Shown: positions 11,621 to 23,215 of the stretch, piece after piece | Layout of the letters: each line of letters opens with the position of its first letter | Numbering within the stretch: the stretch's first letter is position 1 | From: Allium sativum | Lineage: Eukaryota; Streptophyta; Magnoliopsida; Asparagales; Amaryllidaceae | Assembly (NCBI GenBank): GCA_030737875.1 | Contig: CM060920.1 | Location: forward strand, 475,508,861-475,572,860 | Length of the DNA stretch: 64,000 nucleotides | Direction: 5' to 3' | Position numbers and translations under genes: made by a program | The notes under the pieces: model-generated | The model's input: only the letters and a program-made list of their open reading frames with translations | What the model was told of the DNA's origin: nothing | Database searches by the model: none

Positions 11621-12221
11621 GATTGTGAAAGCATATGCTATTAATGTTATTCATTCTTCGTCAAATGCCCCAACTGCGGCGGAGAAAGGAAAGAATGTCA
11701 TCATTCAGGGTATGCTTTCTATTTATGATGTTCCTGTTCGAGTATTTTTTGATACTGAGGCTTCCCATTCCTTCATATCTAGTGACCTAGTAGATAGCTT
11801 GGAATTGGAACCCGAGATAGTCGATAGACCTTTAGTGGTGACGAACCCGATTGGTGGTTCGACTAGCCTTAGTATGATTTGTTGAAATTTGGTCTTATCA
11901 AGTCATGGATGTATGTTTGCTTGTGATTGCTTTGTTTTGGGCTTTATTGGGTTTGGCATTATTTTGGGAATCGATTGGCTCCAAAGATATGGGGTGGTGG
12001 TAGACTGTGAGGGATTTTCGGTGACTATTAGGGCGGATGATGGGCGGAGGGTAGTGTTTGGTGGCCTACCTAGTGATAAGGTGATGGCTAGTTTTCTAAA
12101 TTCCCTCGACATCCCGCAGGACGAGTTATCAGGGGTTCCCGTTGCTGGCCAGTATCTGGATATCTTTGAGGAAGTGACCGGACTTCCACCACACCGAGAG
12201 ATTGAGTTCCGTATTGATTTG
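11621..12221 (+). pseudogene. Tekay protease and RT connection, broken
   Basis: This is the aspartic protease of the gypsy polyprotein. The flap-side motif VRVFFDTEASHSFIS has its catalytic Asp at codon 11751. The usual DTGA/DSGA reads DTEA here, so the essential glycine is lost. A stop at 11883-11885 follows, and then the downstream protease motif IILGIDWLQRYGVVVDC at about 11960-12015. The connection region ([19 protein letters not shown]) ends at a TGA at 12222-12224 together with a frame change. Confidence 0.85.
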
Positions 12222-13480
12222 TGAAAGATGCCAGACCTATAGTAATGCCACTTCGTCGTATGGCGCCAAGGGAGCAGAGAAAGCTCGGGGTGCAAGTAAG
12301 CGATCTTTTAAAGAAGGGATTTTTCCGAAGGAGTGTCTCCGAGTGGGGAGCACCAGTTGTATTTGCTACCAAGGCAGATGGTTCCCTTCGTTTATGTGTG
12401 GACTATCGCGAGTTGAATAAAGTGAGTAGGAAGAATAAGTATCCTCTTCCGCAGATAGATGATTTGTTTGATCAACTGGAGGGAGCAAGAGTGTTCTCCC
12501 AATTGGACCTCGCGACAGGATTTCATCAGCTCCGAGTAGCAGCTGAGAGTATTCCTAAAACGGCATTTCGGACGCCATTTGGATTCTATGAGTGGTTGGT
12601 CATGCCATTCGGGTTGACCAATGCACCAGCATATTTTGTGGATCTTATGAATAAAGTATTCCGAGATCAATTGAATAAGTTTGTTCTTGTGTTCGTGGAT
12701 GATATACTTGTTTATTCGAGGACAGAGGAAGAACACAAGGAACATTTGAGAGTAGTGATGGAGGTGTTGAGAAAACACCAATTAAAAGAGAAATTTTCTA
12801 AGTGTCACTTTGGAGGAGGGAAGCGAGATTCTTGGGCCATGTTGTTTCAGAGAATGGTATTTCCGTGGACCCTGCGAAGGTGGATACGATACAAGATGGG
12901 TCTACGCCCAAGAATGCAATAGACATAAGAAGTTTCTTGGGATTAGCTGGATATTATCGTAAGTTTATCCAAGAATTCTCCAAGATAGCAGCACCGTTAA
13001 CTCAGTTGACCAAGAAGAATCAAGCTTTCGTCTGGGACGAATGGTGTGAAAATGCACTCAAGAGTCTAAAGGAAAAGTTGACGCGTGCGCCAGTGTTAGT
13101 CATTCCTAAAGGGAATGAAGAGATGATAGTATACACGGATGCTTGTGGCACCGGACTAGGTGTCGTATTGATGCAAGGAGGAAGAGTCGTAGCTTACGCT
13201 AGTCGGCAACTGAAACCGCATGAGAAAAGATATCCTACCCATGATTTGGAATTGGCAGCGATCGTATTTGCATTGAAGATGTGGAGACATTATCTCTTGG
13301 GAGAAAGATTCGAGTTGTTTACCGATCATAAATCATTAAAGTATCTTTTCTCTCAGAAGGATCTAAATCTTCGCCAGCAGAGATGGTTAGAATTCCTGGC
13401 TTCCTATGATTCTGATATCGCATATACACCAGTAAAGGGCAATGCAGTAGCTGATGCATTGAGTAGGAGACATGCCAGTT
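12222..13480 (+). pseudogene. Tekay reverse transcriptase and RNase H, frameshifted
   Basis: The reverse transcriptase copies element RNA and RNase H removes the template. I see fingers motif [21 protein letters not shown], palm motif [24 protein letters not shown], and the catalytic FVDDILVYS (VDD from about 12695). A frameshift at about 12820 separates RT from its thumb ([11 protein letters not shown]). The connection FLGLAGYYRKFI follows, then RNase H with VYTDACGTGLGVVL (catalytic Asp), LELAAIVFALKMWRHYL and FTDHKSLKYLF, ending near NAVADALSRR. These are good Ty3/gypsy signatures. Confidence 0.92.
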
Positions 13481-14780
13481 TATGGGCTACATTATCTCTT
13501 GAGTATATCGCTAGGTATGATTTCAGACCAAAGTGCGAATTGGATCTAGAAATGCTAGCAAGTTTGACGATCAGACCCACTTTGATTGAGGGGATTGGTT
13601 CCAATAAGAGGGACGATCCTAATCTATTAGAAATCATCTCGAAGTTAGAAATGGGAATCGATGAGGAGATGAACAAGTATGGGCTTGATCGAGATGGATG
13701 GCTTAGAAAGAACGGGAGACTAGTCATGCCCAATGTCAGTGGATTAAAAGACGAAGTGATTAGGGAATGTCGCCACTCAAAACTGACTATACATCCCGGT
13801 GATAATAAAATGTATCAAGACATGAAGCAGACCTACTACTGAGAAGGGATGAAAAGAGATGTTGGGAAGTTTAGCATCCAAATGCATGAATTGCCAGCTA
13901 GTTAAAGCCGAGCAAAAGAAGCCTAGTGGTTTGCTGCAACCATTGGAAATTCCAGAATGGAAATGGGAACAAGTCTCAATCGATTTCATTGATGGGTTAC
14001 CAAGGACTAGATCAGGCCATGATAGCATTTGAGTGATTGTGGACCGATTGACCAAGAGTGCAAGGTTTATACCCGTCAAGTCGAATAGAACACCAACTAA
14101 GTTAGCAGAACTGTATATGAAGTGGGTAGTGAGATTTCATGGAGTACCCAAAGGCAGTGTGAGCGACCGATATCCGTTGTTTACTAGTGGGTTTTGGAAG
14201 AGCTTACAAGAGGCTTTAGGGTCAGAATTACATCTCAGTACCACGTACCATCCTCAAACCGATGGTCAAACAGAGAGGATGAATAATATATTGGAGGATC
14301 TCTTGAGAGCTTGTATATTGGATTTTGGAGGGTCATGGGATGACTATTTGCATCTAGTTGAATTCTCATATAATAATAGTTATCAATTCAATATTGGTAT
14401 GGCTCCATTTGAAGCTTTATACGGAAGATCGTGCAACTCACCATCATGTTGGTTAGAAACCAGTGAGAAATTCGTGCTTGGGCCAGATGTAATAAGAGAA
14501 ACTTCAAGCAAGATTAAGGTTATCCAACAGCAAGTGAAGGCTGCCAAAGATAGGAAGAAGAGTTATGCTGATAAGAGGTGAAGAGATTTAAAATTTTCCA
14601 TTGGCGACTTGGTGTTTGTCAAGATTTCTCTGCAAAAGTGCGTGATTCGATTTGGTAGGAGAGGCGAGTTAGCAACAAGATTTGTTGGTCCATTCCCAGT
14701 TCTCGAACAAGTTGGGAATTTAGCATATAAAGTTGGATTACCTGACAAGATGGCAGGGGGTTCACAATGTATTTCATGTA
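13481..14780 (+). pseudogene. Tekay integrase, broken
   Basis: The integrase inserts cDNA into the genome. An HHCC-type N-terminal zinc-finger region covers about 13760-13920. A Trp-codon-to-stop change truncates the frame at 13840-13842, and a frame change lies near 13870. The catalytic core has Asp in VSIDFIDGLP (about 13975-14005). The second Asp is in SDRYPLFTSGFW, where the usual SDRDP reads SDRYP. The motif TTYHPQTDGQTERMN carries the Glu. Further breaks are a TGA at 14031-14033, a TGA at 14579-14581 and a frameshift near 14750. Confidence 0.9.
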
Positions 14781-15083
14781 TCCCAGTTAAGGAAGTTCAT
14801 ACACGACCCTGATATGACTATTTCGCCAGATCAGTTGGATGACATCGAAGTAGAACCCGAGGCGGTTGGGAACCGCAGGCCGATCCGTATTATCGAGTAC
14901 GATACAAAGCAACTTCGAAGGAAGACGGTGCAACGAGTCAAGGTACAGTGGGGTGATTACGAGAATGATTGTACATGGGAAACAGAGGAGAGCATAAGGA
15001 AGTTGTCTCCGGAACTCTTTACCTGGAAAGATTTTAATGACCATTTAGTTATCCCCTTATTAGTAAACTGCATGCTAGGATAG
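14781..15083 (+). pseudogene. Tekay integrase C-terminus with chromodomain-like segment
   Basis: The frame from about 14735 to 15083 contains the GPY/F-type end (VFHVSQLRKFIHDPD) and then a chromodomain-like module RPIRIIEYDTKQLRRKTVQ, VKVQWGDYENDCTWETEE, LSPELF. Placement after integrase and the WGDYE...TWE pattern fit the chromodomain of the Tekay/Del clade, thought to guide insertion to particular chromatin. This is the main ground for the clade call, together with the TGTAACGACCC LTR start. Confidence 0.82.
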
Positions 15084-15166
15084 GCTTGTTATGTTTTTAT
15101 GTATGTTTGGTTGTTTGTAAATGGTTGATAGGCATGCAGGACCGATTGTTGTCTTCCTAGTTAAGG

Positions 15167-15199
15167 AATTTCGGGGGCGAAATTTCTTAGGGGGGAGAG
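15167..15199 (+). promoter_or_regulatory. Tekay pre-PPT hairpin and polypurine tract
   Basis: AATTTCG, loop GGGG, CGAAATT (15167-15184) is a perfect 7-bp hairpin. It sits just before the polypurine tract TAGGGGGGAGAG (to 15199), which primes plus-strand DNA next to the 3' LTR. The same structure with other bases occurs in GL1 and GL2. Confidence 0.85.
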
Positions 15200-17768
15200 T
15201 GTAACGACCCGCATTCTACGCATCGAAGGATTGTAGAATATTTATTTCATTTTCAAAGGAGGTCGTATAGTCGTGTAACTTTGGGGAACGACTATTGGGG
15301 TCATTTGCCACGTTCACGATTTTTGCCAATTTTTAAATGACCGTTTTACCCTTGGAGAATCTTGTTTCGCCTATAACTTTTGATTGGTATGGAGTTTTGA
15401 CTTGAAACCACTTCCATTGGATTCAAATGATGGTTTACCTTTCCGTAGAGAGGTCACTTGTGTCAAACGGACTTACTGTTTGGGAGATATAGCTGAAATA
15501 AGGTTTGGAAGGTGAAAAACAGCTTAACCGGGCCTAATTAGAGTGATTAGCAGCTAGGCCCATAACCCATTTTGGGATTAGGGTTATGAGAGGGCTGATA
15601 GGGTTAGGGAATTCAGTTTTTATTCATTTTTACAGCCGCCACTTACCTCTTTTCAACCCTAACAAAGGCCTTCACCTTCTAAATTCATCCCAAATCCCTT
15701 TTTAATCGCGTATTAGCTTAATCTACACCAAATCAAGGAAGATTAGTGAAAAATCAGAGTTGGAGCTACTGTGTTGCATTGGAAAACAACCCACAATAGT
15801 AGAGTTTCAGATCTAAAGTTTTATTTGTGGCTAAGGTGAGTGATTTGCATTGTTTTTCACAAATTACGGCTAATTAGGGGTGATTAGTGTTAATTAGCGA
15901 AATTATGCATGTTAAAATTCTAGAAAAATATATAAAAATTCTTGAATATTATCTTAGGGCTCTGATAAAAATTTGGGTTAATTTAGACATGTTTTGTTAA
16001 TCCTATTGTTAAAACATGATTAAGGGGATTAAGGGGAAAAACATGCTTTTTGGGTATGTTTGATCTAAAATGACCTATATGCTTGATGTTTTGACCTTGT
16101 TGATTTATCCTATATGTTATTACTACTGTTTAGAATGTTTTATGATTGATTAGCAAAATTAGAATGGTCGAAAACGCCGTCATATGGTGAAAATGGACGA
16201 TATATGCTCGTTGGAAAATGTACAGGGTTTCGAATCGAATCGGATTACAGGGCTCGGATCGGATAGGAGAGCTGGGTAAGGAAATTCGAACCGGCCCAGA
16301 ACTTGGCACAAGAGGCTTGGAAAGAAGTAAGGCCATTTGCATATGAGATGGAGTTGGGTTCGGATCGGAAGCAAGGGCGTGGAGATCGGATCGGAAATGG
16401 TGAGCACGAACCGATCCGAGGCAAAAGCAATCGACCCGAACCGAATGGAAGGTGTCAACCCGAACCAAGCAAGAAGGACCGAACCGACCTGAATGGGTAG
16501 AACACATACACCCGAACCGAACCGATTTGAAGTGGAGCACCAAACCGAATGGGAAGCCTGGGGATGATGTATTTGAACCGAACCGACTGAAGCAGATCAA
16601 ACTGAACCGAATTGAGCTTCCACTACTACTACGTGATGACTCTTCTAAAGACCAACTCCATTTCGACTAAAACCCAAGATGCAAAGGAAGTCCAAATGGG
16701 AGGTTATTACTCAAGATTCCAATGGGGATCAACGAGTTAACTTCATGAGCTGGACTTTGTTGCGGATGTGTACAACGGGGTCATCGATGTCTGTAGCTTT
16801 GACTCACCACTGAGAGATGGATATTGGCTATGGATGAGTGCAGTGGAGTTTTCATGACTCCATAGGGAAAAGTGATTGTAGTAGGGCTATGAGCTAGTGC
16901 AGTGGAGTTGTCATACTCCATAGGGCAGAGTGGACATAGCAAAGTATTAGTGGTTACGGATCAGTGCAGTGGAGCCGTCATGACTCCATGGGGCAGAGTG
17001 ATCATAACAAAGAATTGGGTGATCAAAGTGGTGGATATTGTATACTTTATGCATTGAGTGAGAGATGTGAGAATGATTGCTATGTTTGATGTCTGCTATC
17101 ACCATGACATGCACACCCCTTCCCCATTATTTTCAGCCATGTGTTAGTGTCATCTTAGAGTATTGTACATCCTGTTGTGCTAAATCTTTGGTTGTAGGTC
17201 CAGATTCAAGTATGGTTATGTATACCTATTATTGTTCTGTTTTTGCTTCTTATCGCTCATACCAGACTTTTGACTGACCCAGAGTTTAATGTATCTTCTT
17301 ATTACTCTGGGTGCTCCTAGACAAGCAGGCTAGAGACAGGTTAGCTGGTTATGCACGAGTAGATGTTTGGAGACGAGCAGGAGGATTACACGTATTGTTC
17401 CCATATATTCTCCCTATGTTGTTGTTGGTTACTACTTTGGGCATTAGTAGTGTACCTTCCTATTTTGCTTTAGAGACAGTTTTAAAAGTTGTAATAATGA
17501 TGGTTTGGATCATAAGATGTATTTTGAATCTTTCCACTGCTATGATGGTTTAGTTTTCAGCTTATGCACTGTCTCGCTTGTTTTATATCAAGTTATGTTA
17601 TTATTATATTTTGTTCCATGCGCTGTGAGTTATACTACAGGTGCGTTGATGATACATAGTTTCAAATTCCTTCCCTTTCCTTTCTTTTGATGACCGTCCT
17701 GTGCTGGTTGGGCATTGGCACAATGCATTTTCGGGGAAATGTCGGCTGGTGTGGGGTGGGCCGTCATA
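15200..17768 (+). repeat. Tekay 3' LTR
   Basis: It matches 7945-10456 along its length and starts TGTAACGACCCGC. It has a third palindromic repeat absent from the left LTR. The stem-loop at 17278-17311 is perfect here (CCCAGAGT / ACTCTGGG). The base differences from the left LTR are scattered and numerous, so the insertion is old. Confidence 0.88.
17278..17311 (+). other. Conserved LTR stem-loop, Tekay version
   Basis: CCCAGAGT and ACTCTGGG pair perfectly around an 18-base loop. It follows TGACTGA and precedes GTGCTCC. The left LTR retains a 6-bp core (9969-9974 with 9993-9998). Equivalent stems lie in the LTRs of GL1 and GL2, flanked by the same words. Confidence 0.65.
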
Positions 17769-18014
17769 GTATTCTACTTTGATTTAGGAATTACTTAGTT
17801 ACTTATAGGTTTTATTTAGATAGTTATACGATTTAGAGGGAGTTGTTTTAGAATTTCTTTTTGATAATGCCAAAGGGGGAGAAATTATAAAATATAGATA
17901 TATAGTTTACAGGATTCATATAGACAGGCGGAGTATTTGAAGGAACATCATCAACAGGTATATACAGGTATGATATTTTATAAACTAAGGTTGTCATCAT
18001 CAAAAAGGGGAGAT
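17769..18014 (+). other. Copia-2 3' internal tail and polypurine tract
   Basis: This is the non-coding tail of copia-2 between the Tekay insertion and its own 3' LTR. It contains aaagggggagaaa near 17873 and the final purine tract aaaaaggggagat at 18002-18014, which abuts the LTR. No reading frame is recognisable. Confidence 0.7.
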
Positions 18015-19436
18015 TGTCGGAGAATGGAGTTTTGATGACAACAACATTATTTGAATATTAATTGATTATAAAATATATACTAACAGTCCTGTCTAGGATA
18101 TATACACACACACACACATATGCAGGATTTATATACAGGAATTATTACTGAAGACTGTACAGTTTAAAGATATTAGAGATTCATAATTCAGAGATGATTC
18201 AAGACTCATGAGTATTCAAGATTTCAAGAGTTCAATACAAATTTAATAATAGAGTCTAGATTATGTAAGACTCTGAATAGCACTCCAGGTTCAAATTCAA
18301 ATTCTGTTTTTTCAATTTCAAACTTCAAATTCTGTTTTCAAATTCTATCTTTAATCTCTGTCTTCTCTATTTTACTTTGTATTTTAATTTGATTTAAACT
18401 TAAAGTTTTATAAGTTTATACTTTAAAAGTTTTATATATTTATACTTTATATTTATATAGTTTTAAACTCTATAATTTTATAAATATGTTTACATAGTTT
18501 ATATTTATGTTTTCATATGATTTTATACTTTATAATATTCATTAATAACACCATGTTTTATTTCAAGAATTTCCAGAATTATATAAATATACATACATAT
18601 ATGCATGTGTGTGTGTGTGTATATATATATCAAAACACTTGAAAAATATACAAATTTCAATTTTATACATGGATATGTCGATATACATACATATATATAC
18701 ATGTCGACATATAACTATCATTTTTTCAAATTGAAAGGAAGTGTCTTTTCACTATTTATGACGATTCAGAATGTTGCAACCTTTCAAATCTTATAAATAG
18801 AGGTTGACTTCGAATTTTTTTATCATTCTTCTTTCCCATCTTCATCTCCTTTCATTACACCATTATTCTTTCTCAATTTTTTTGATTTCTACACTTATGC
18901 TCTACCGAATTCAATTCTATTTTCATTAGACTTCTTCTCTTTACACTCTCTACTCATTACTCTCTGAATCAAGTTTTATTGAAGAGTTATATAGATGTTT
19001 GTAATTGTTTGGGTTGTGTAAGCAACCAGTGGTATCCCTTGTAGCCGTAAAATCAAGGACAGGTAATCAGTGGTATCCCTTGTAGCCGTGAAATCAAGGA
19101 GGTTGGAATCGGTGGTATCCGTTGTAGCCGTGAAATCAAGGAGTTTGTAATTGGATATTGATATAGTAATAAAACTCTACACAATCTAGCGTTGTGCGGA
19201 ACTGGACGAAGGAGTAATCTGAACCAGTATAAAATCCAGTGTGTTCTTTCCTTTTCTGCACTTTACTTTTGTTTATCTTTGTGCTTGTGTTTGATTCTGT
19301 GTTTGTGATTGTTTCTGTGGTGATTGATTAATATAATATATCACATAAGTTTTAGATTTTGTTTATATTCTCAAAAACACTATTCACCCCTCTAGTGTTT
19401 GATTGGCCTTAACGAACCATTCCGCAATCCCTAACA
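18015..19436 (+). repeat. Copia-2 3' LTR
   Basis: It starts TGTCGGAGAATGG and ends CGCAATCCCTAACA, matching 2964-4324. Three tandem copies of a ~45-bp unit (GTGGTATCCCTTGTAGCCGT, then GAAATCAAGGA) lie at about 19025-19150, against two in the left LTR. A dinucleotide (gt)n/(at)n stretch lies near 18600-18630. Confidence 0.9.
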
Positions 19437-19876
19437 AAAATTTCCAAACTAACACATACTGAAATGAAACGAAATGAAAATCACATAATAAGCTTCAGGC
19501 TACTTATTGGTTGATTCGGTCATATCTTCAAATATTGCATTTATATTTTCATCGCTGAATAAATTTCTATCATAATCTTCAAAGAAATCATGTGTCTCGA
19601 TATTTTTTGATTTATGATATTCTTCCACTGTTTTCTTTGATGATCTTCAAGTACGTGACCAATGACCAGTGCGTCCGCATCTATAACAAACTTCCTTATA
19701 ATGCTTTTTATTTTCTACAGCTGAATTATTACTATTTTCAAGTTCAATTTTCTTTTGCTGCCTTTTAAAATCAGTAGTTTTGTTGCCTCCAAATCCAATA
19801 TAACTACCTCTGCTAGGGTTGTATCCACGTCCACGACCAGTATAGGTAGAGAAGTGTGCATTTCCATTTACCTTGT
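19437..19876 (-). pseudogene. Copia-1 gag C-terminal remnant
   Basis: On the minus strand from about 19873 the frame reads GRGRGYNPSRGSYIGFGGNK, then a Lys-rich stretch, then a zinc knuckle CYRCGRTGHWSRT whose last Cys codon is replaced by a TGA at 19647-19649. It continues in frame through EDYDRNLFSDENINAIFED to a stop at 19500-19502. The N-terminal UBN2 part is missing, so the element is truncated on this side. It belongs with the pol at 1-2817: same strand, correct order, and interrupted by copia-2. Confidence 0.78.
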
Positions 19877-20671
19877 TTCAAAAATAAATAAATAAAAGAG
19901 ATGAATGAATTGTATTGAATAATCCTCGTGAAGTTTGAGTTGCAAAAGAGAATATTTATATGCTTAAAACAACGGTTGATATTATATGGAGAACAAGTAA
20001 AATAAGGGGGAAGGAGTAAAAGTGGGTGCTACGAATTTGCTTGATAGCAAAAGCTGAAGAATAGGTAGCAAAAATAAATATCCAAGGTTACTACTGTATT
20101 AAAGCAAGCGAATTTACCTGACCCAAAAAAAAGGAGAAGAAATCGTGTACGTGATTTTCAAAATTCATGTATAAAATACTAGTATTACTGTACAACGACG
20201 GGAAAAACTGTCCGTTAAGTTGCATAGTACCGAAGAAAAATGTCTTTGTTAATTTTTCTTGTTTTAGTTTTGAATTTGATTAAAAATTATTGAAAAATCC
20301 GAATATATTAAGAAAATTATACATCAAATTACACTAAGGTCTAAACATGTAAATTAGTTTAATAATAAAAGGAGAAATCAAACAAATATTAGCTCAAAAA
20401 ATATCATCATATTTGTGAATATCTAATCAAAGAAGATGAAAAAATATAAGAATAAATGTAATAAATAAATAAATAAAATATTATTGAATTACATTATTTA
20501 AATAAATAATATTAATGTACAATTATCATTTACAATAGCTAGCATTGCGAATTACAAACATATTTGTCATTCATTCACCTCTAATCACAAATATCCACAA
20601 ATTACACCCTTGATTACAATCAAAAGGATTGGCATATGGTAAAACTGAATAGCCTTAATTGAAGTAGAGTA
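19877..20671. other. No recognisable gene
   Basis: AT-rich sequence lies between the copia-1 gag remnant and the RPS15 array. I found no coding sense, repeat family or RNA gene. It may include the lost 5' part or flank of copia-1. Confidence 0.4.
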
Positions 20672-20994
20672 TTTTCACTCATTATACAAATGCCCAATGG
20701 CATTGGTGACATTTTAGCAATGAACATCACAAGGATATTAATAATAGTAAACAAGGGATGAGTCAGAAAATTTAGTTCCACGTTAAAGTGCAAGAAACCT
20801 TTCGTACGACCACAAAGTTTAAAGTCTTCAACAAAATAAACATTCAAAATAGGTTCAATTACAAGATCAATTATGATTTTACATAAAATCCTTTATTCAC
20901 TACTCCGCTCATCCAGCATACCGACTCTTGACCCCAGTCTTTAACACAAATGAAACACTCCAGCAAAATTTATGAAAAAGCCAAGAATAATATA

Positions 20995-21072
20995 TCAAGG
21001 CTCTACTGGTGCTTTGAACTTCTCTCCAACATACATAGCATTGGCACCCGACTCCTTTTTGATCCTAAGAAT
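20995..21072 (-). pseudogene. Last-exon remnant of an unrecognised gene, unit A
   Basis: On the minus strand a splice-acceptor-like tgcctgttcgtgtaaatgcag precedes a 78-nt frame ILRIKKESGANAMYVG, EKFKAPVEP and a TGA. The same 25 codons occur in all four units with independent changes, so this was a real terminal exon. A preceding small exon lies near 21610-21662. I do not recognise the protein. Confidence 0.5.
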
Positions 21073-21607
21073 CTGCATTTACACGAACAGGCATATCAGT
21101 TATATAATATGCATAGAAACAAAAAGGAGATATACATTATACATATGCATTTGCGCAAACACGATATACATGATATATATGTGTGTGTTTGAGAAAAGTA
21201 GAATTAATATGAATGTGTTGCCCTTGAATTAAATGTGAGCATACATATAAATGATTCACTCAACAAGAATTTTAAGCAGTATGTATTTAAGTAGAATGTG
21301 TGTTCATCCATCAACCTCTATGCATTTTTATCAAAATCAACTCTCTCACTCTCATTTATGTTCATCCATCAACCTCTAAGCATTTTTATCAAAATCAACT
21401 CTCTCACTCTCAATTATTAACTCTCCTTGTTAACCAAAAAACTTGTGATCCAAACAGTTCTCCATAATTGTTTTAAGAATTTACCCAAATGAATATTCTG
21501 CAATTGTTAGGTACATAATGTACTGCAGTAAACTCTCATTTTTGGTACTGTGATTTATACCAAAGTAATTAACAAATGGTAAAAAAAAGGTTAAATAACA
21601 AACACAT

Positions 21608-21665
21608 ACCGAGAACCTGTTTGCATTCACTTTTATCATATGCAGATGAGAGGAACTTTGCTTGC
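21608..21665 (-). pseudogene. Penultimate-exon remnant, unit A
   Basis: On the minus strand, tttctccttgcaag resembles an acceptor. It is followed by a short frame HLHMIKVNANRFS and a gtatgt donor (21609 downwards). Joined in frame to the last exon it would read on into ILRIK. The copies in the other units (near 23764, 39364 and 42812) keep the donor, though D begins it differently. It is part of the same unknown gene. Confidence 0.4.
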
Positions 21666-21860
21666 AAGGAGAAAAAAAGTGTGATGCTCCTAGTGTTATG
21701 CAACTGTATACATTTTTTTTAAACATGGCAATGTATTTTTTATTTGAACTCCCTAATAAAAAACTAAAATTATAACTGCAAAAGAAAAACAAGGTTCTTC
21801 TTAACCATCAAAATAATAGAACAAGCAATCAGTACAAAAACATGAGAGACTGAAATCTCT

Positions 21861-22315
21861 TCATTTGAAAGGGAAGAACTCGGAAGAGTGGGTAGCACCA
21901 ACACCGGGTTTACCATGCTTGATTGGCTTGTAAGAGAAGGAGAACTCGGCAAGGTAGCGTCCTATCATTTTAGGCTTGATTTCATTAACCTGGTTGAATG
22001 TCTTTCCATTGTAGACTCCCACCATGCTTCCTATCATTTCCAGGACTATGATCATGTTGCGGAGGTGGGTTTCACCGGCTCTGGCTTCTCACATGCTGAT
22101 GCCCTCTTTTTCTTCTTACTAAGCCTCTTAATCAAAGCCTTGGGTTGCCTCTTCAATCCTCTTTTAAACCTTCTTCTAGCGCGTGCATTGAAGAGCTGAG
22201 CAAGATCATCTGTTGATGTATCAAGAAGCTGGTCAAGATCCAGTGCTCTAAAAGCGAACTTCCTGAACGTTCTCTTTAGCTGTTCTGCTTCCACCTGGGT
22301 CTCCGCATCCACCAT
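21861..22315 (-). pseudogene. RPS15: 40S ribosomal protein S15 (uS19) pseudogene, copy A
   Basis: Cytosolic uS19 sits in the head of the small ribosomal subunit. From the ATG at 22313-22315 the frame reads [20 protein letters not shown], then [38 protein letters not shown] and EKPEPVK. A single-base deletion at about 22066-22072 then shifts the frame. The remainder ([57 protein letters not shown]) is in another frame and ends at 21861-21863. Total length of 455 nt fits the ~152-residue family. No intron is seen in the coding part, so the ancestor may be a retrocopy. Only the shared frameshift breaks this copy. Confidence 0.93.
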
Positions 22316-23137
22316 GTTTTTGTTGTTTAATTCGAGGAAAGGACGAAGAAGAGCCACCGTGAAAGAGGAACTGATATTTAGGGTTTTGATGCAACTGTGT
22401 ACTTATATCAGACAAACTGAATAAGATTATATCAATAGGATGCAACTAAAATTTTGTTCACCCGATTGAATACTTCAATATATATGACATTCTACCTCTC
22501 ACTTTAATATAGTCATATACGTCTATCAAATTTACATACTCTTTACTATTTAATGAGACTCACAGTTTCGCAACGCTGATTTCAAATTCAGATTCAAATT
22601 CAGGTTATAATTTTAAACTAACCATCTTTTTTCAGTTAAATAAATTTCTATAATTCTTGAAGGCGTTTGAGTATGCATGTATATTTGCAGTTTTTAACTC
22701 AGGTATCCAGCTTCATATCGATTCTAATATATTTTACTTATTTTAGACTTAATATAATTTTCTAACATATTTTTCTTGCGGTAGGTATAATAAACATGAT
22801 ACCCATTTGTGTGTCTTTCACTCATTATACAAATACCCAAGGCATTGGTGACATTTCAGCAATGAACATCACAAGGATATTAATAATAGTAAACAAGGGA
22901 TAAGTCAGAAAATTTAGTTCCATGTTAAAGTGCAAGAAACCTTTCGTACGACCACAGAGTTTAAAATCTCCAACAAAACAAAACATTCAAAATAGGTTCA
23001 ATTACAAGATCAATTACGATTTTACATAAAATCCTTTATTCACTACTTCGCTTATCCCGCAAAGAGACTCTTGACCCCAGTCTTTAACACAAATGAAACA
23101 CTCCAGCAAAATTTATGAAAAAGCCATGAATAATATA

Positions 23138-23215
23138 TCAAGGCTCTACTAGTGCTTTGAACTTCTCTCCAACATACACAACATTGGCACCCAACTCCTC
23201 TTTGATCCTAAGAAT
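23138..23215 (-). pseudogene. Last-exon remnant of unrecognised gene, unit B
   Basis: The minus-strand frame ILRIKEELGANVVYVG, EKFKALVEP ends in TGA. The acceptor now reads tgcat instead of tgcag, which would abolish splicing at this site. Confidence 0.45.

Larger units (their letters stand above)
7945..17768 (+). mobile_element. Tekay-type Ty3/gypsy chromovirus, decayed
   Basis: The element has LTRs of about 2.5 kb starting TGTAACGACCC, a primer site for initiator tRNA-Met, gag-protease-RT-RNase H-integrase in the gypsy order, and a C-terminal chromodomain-like segment. A purine tract (aggggggagag) precedes the right LTR. The left flank gtact (7940-7944) and right flank gtatt (17769-17773) match at four of five bases if the LTR ends ...GTCATA. 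If it ends at GTCA, no good duplication is seen. The element lies inside copia-2. The LTRs are clearly diverged and the coding region has many breaks, so it is not active. Confidence 0.9.
2964..19436 (+). mobile_element. Copia-2: SIRE-like non-autonomous copia element, itself split by a gypsy element
   Basis: The element has long LTRs of 1361 and 1422 bp (start TGTTGGAG/TGTCGGAG, end CCCTAACA). A primer-binding site follows the left LTR and a purine tract (aaaaaggggagat) precedes the right LTR. Without the 9.8-kb Tekay insertion it is about 6.6 kb. It encodes a UBN2-type gag and then two unrelated short reading frames. I see no protease, integrase or reverse transcriptase. It is therefore probably a non-autonomous derivative that relied on a related full element. 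It sits between the gag and pol of copia-1, so it is the younger of the two. Confidence 0.85.
20672..22812 (-). repeat. RPS15 tandem array, unit A (about 2.14 kb)
   Basis: This is the first of four direct repeats. Units align from the word CACTCATTATACAAAT (20676 in A; 22819, 38428 and 41840 in B, C and D). Spacing between A and B is 2143 bp. Each unit holds an RPS15 pseudogene and downstream exon remnants on the minus strand. Confidence 0.9.
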
